A program made the translations under genes and the position numbers. Source: Plotosus lineatus (Eukaryota > Chordata > Actinopteri > Siluriformes > Plotosidae). From it: a DNA stretch of 64,000 bases. Position 1 is the stretch's first letter. The number at the start of each line of letters is the position of its first letter. The DNA lies in NCBI GenBank assembly GCA_024760905.1, contig CM045738.1, forward strand, positions 42,729,797 to 42,793,796. The letters run 5' to 3'. Positions 63,446-64,000 of this stretch are shown in pieces. The notes under the pieces are model-generated. The model was not told the DNA's origin and ran no database searches. It worked only from the letters and a program-made list of their open reading frames with translations.

Positions 63446-64000
63446 ACAACCAAATGAAGAAATGTAGGGAAAATCTGAGGAATTGGATGAAGACCAGCCA
63501 AGTGGACCACTCACATATTTGGTAAGGAGACGCTTACAGAGAAACGCATCATTAAAAAAACATCAGTCACCTTAACCTTGCACAAGCACTGAACTCATCA
63601 AACCACATATCTGTCAACTCCAGAACACATCTATCGCAGCAAAGTATGCATGAGGACATCTTTAGGTCCTGCTGAAATTGTGCATTTCACATGCATGGTG
63701 CCCCATGTAACTTCACCCATCCCCCAACATCAGACCTCCTTATATACATGGTAAAGGAGTCTGGACGTGTCTTTTTGTTTTAACTTGTATAAGGGAAACT
63801 TATTTAGTAAATTCAAAATATTTTGGGTTTGGACACATTAAAGCACCCAGGCCTTAAACTGATTTTACACAACCATTCAAAACCCGTTTCACTCGGAACA
63901 ACATTCACCCGGAGCAAGTGGCGCCAACTTTCCTACATGTTTACACCGTCACTCTCAAATAAATGCAAGCAGGAGGCTAAAGCGACAACACACAAGCTAA
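63446..64000. other. Unique DNA to window end
   Basis: No recognised feature. No upstream ZNF385 exon was identified. Confidence 0.4.

Overview
The window reads as intergenic and intronic DNA of a ray-finned fish, most likely a teleost. The grounds are a spliced vertebrate zinc-finger gene, dense (TA)n/(GT)n/(GA)n microsatellites, RTE-clade LINEs, several tRNA-headed SINE families with (GAAT)n-like or RTE-like 3' ends, Tc1-like transposons and TA-flanked MITEs. I see no prokaryotic gene, operon, CRISPR array, rRNA or true tRNA gene. Species cannot be fixed from the sequence alone.

Host gene. The one host gene I can support is on the minus strand. It is the C-terminal half of a ZNF385-family gene (ZNF385A/C-like), with four coding exons at 57230-57532, 50101-50279, 49809-49901 and 48973-49215. 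Exon phases are compatible. Two matrin-type C2H2 fingers are each split by an intron, and the protein ends with the family's characteristic C-terminus. Exons for the N-terminal half would lie beyond the right edge or inside the repeat-rich right end; I did not find them.

Mobile DNA makes up most of the rest. One RTE-clade LINE family (APE-like endonuclease, then RT with FADD) has two near-complete copies. Copy A (19336-22559, plus) and copy B (57712-60866, minus) carry different inactivating lesions. There are also about a dozen 5'-truncated or internally deleted copies, several with clean target-site duplications (TSDs) of 8-20 bp. SINE-A has a tRNA-like head and two alternative 3' ends: tail 1 (shared with SINE-B) or tail 2 (RTE 5'-end plus RTE 3'-end sequence). 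SINE-B, SINE-C, SINE-D (L2/V-SINE-like tail) and SINE-E are further families. DNA transposons include an internally deleted Tc1-like element with matched TIRs (14761-15574), a second Tc1-like element (16916-18608), a ~0.5 kb TA-flanked MITE family (MITE-1, seven copies), a second MITE (13678-14755), and hAT-like remnants. A solo LTR with a perfect 5-bp TSD sits inside a SINE (22846-23312).

Most unusual signal. At 39771-39885, 41321-41531 and 60916-61167 there are five copies of a sequence carrying every conserved element of a type I hammerhead ribozyme: CTGAAGA, stem II, GAAA, a short stem III, and a GTA cleavage triplet. Four of the five form two head-to-head palindromic pairs. This fits the terminal repeats of Penelope-like retroelements. 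Both loci abut RTE copies through (TA)n tracts.

Layout: 1-9 kb SINE, MITE and RTE fragments; 10-11.2 kb hAT-like remnant with a long palindrome; 11.7-18.6 kb SINEs, MITE-2 and two Tc1-like elements; 19.3-23.4 kb RTE copy A and the LTR-bearing SINE; 24-39 kb scattered SINEs and MITE-1 copies with nested RTE/SINE insertions; 39.7-42.5 kb hammerhead loci and RTE; 43-48.9 kb mostly unique; 49-57.5 kb ZNF385 exons with repeat-filled introns; 57.7-61.3 kb RTE copy B and hammerhead pair; 61.3-64 kb GA-rich tracts, hAT-like MITE and SINE-D with SINE-A inside.
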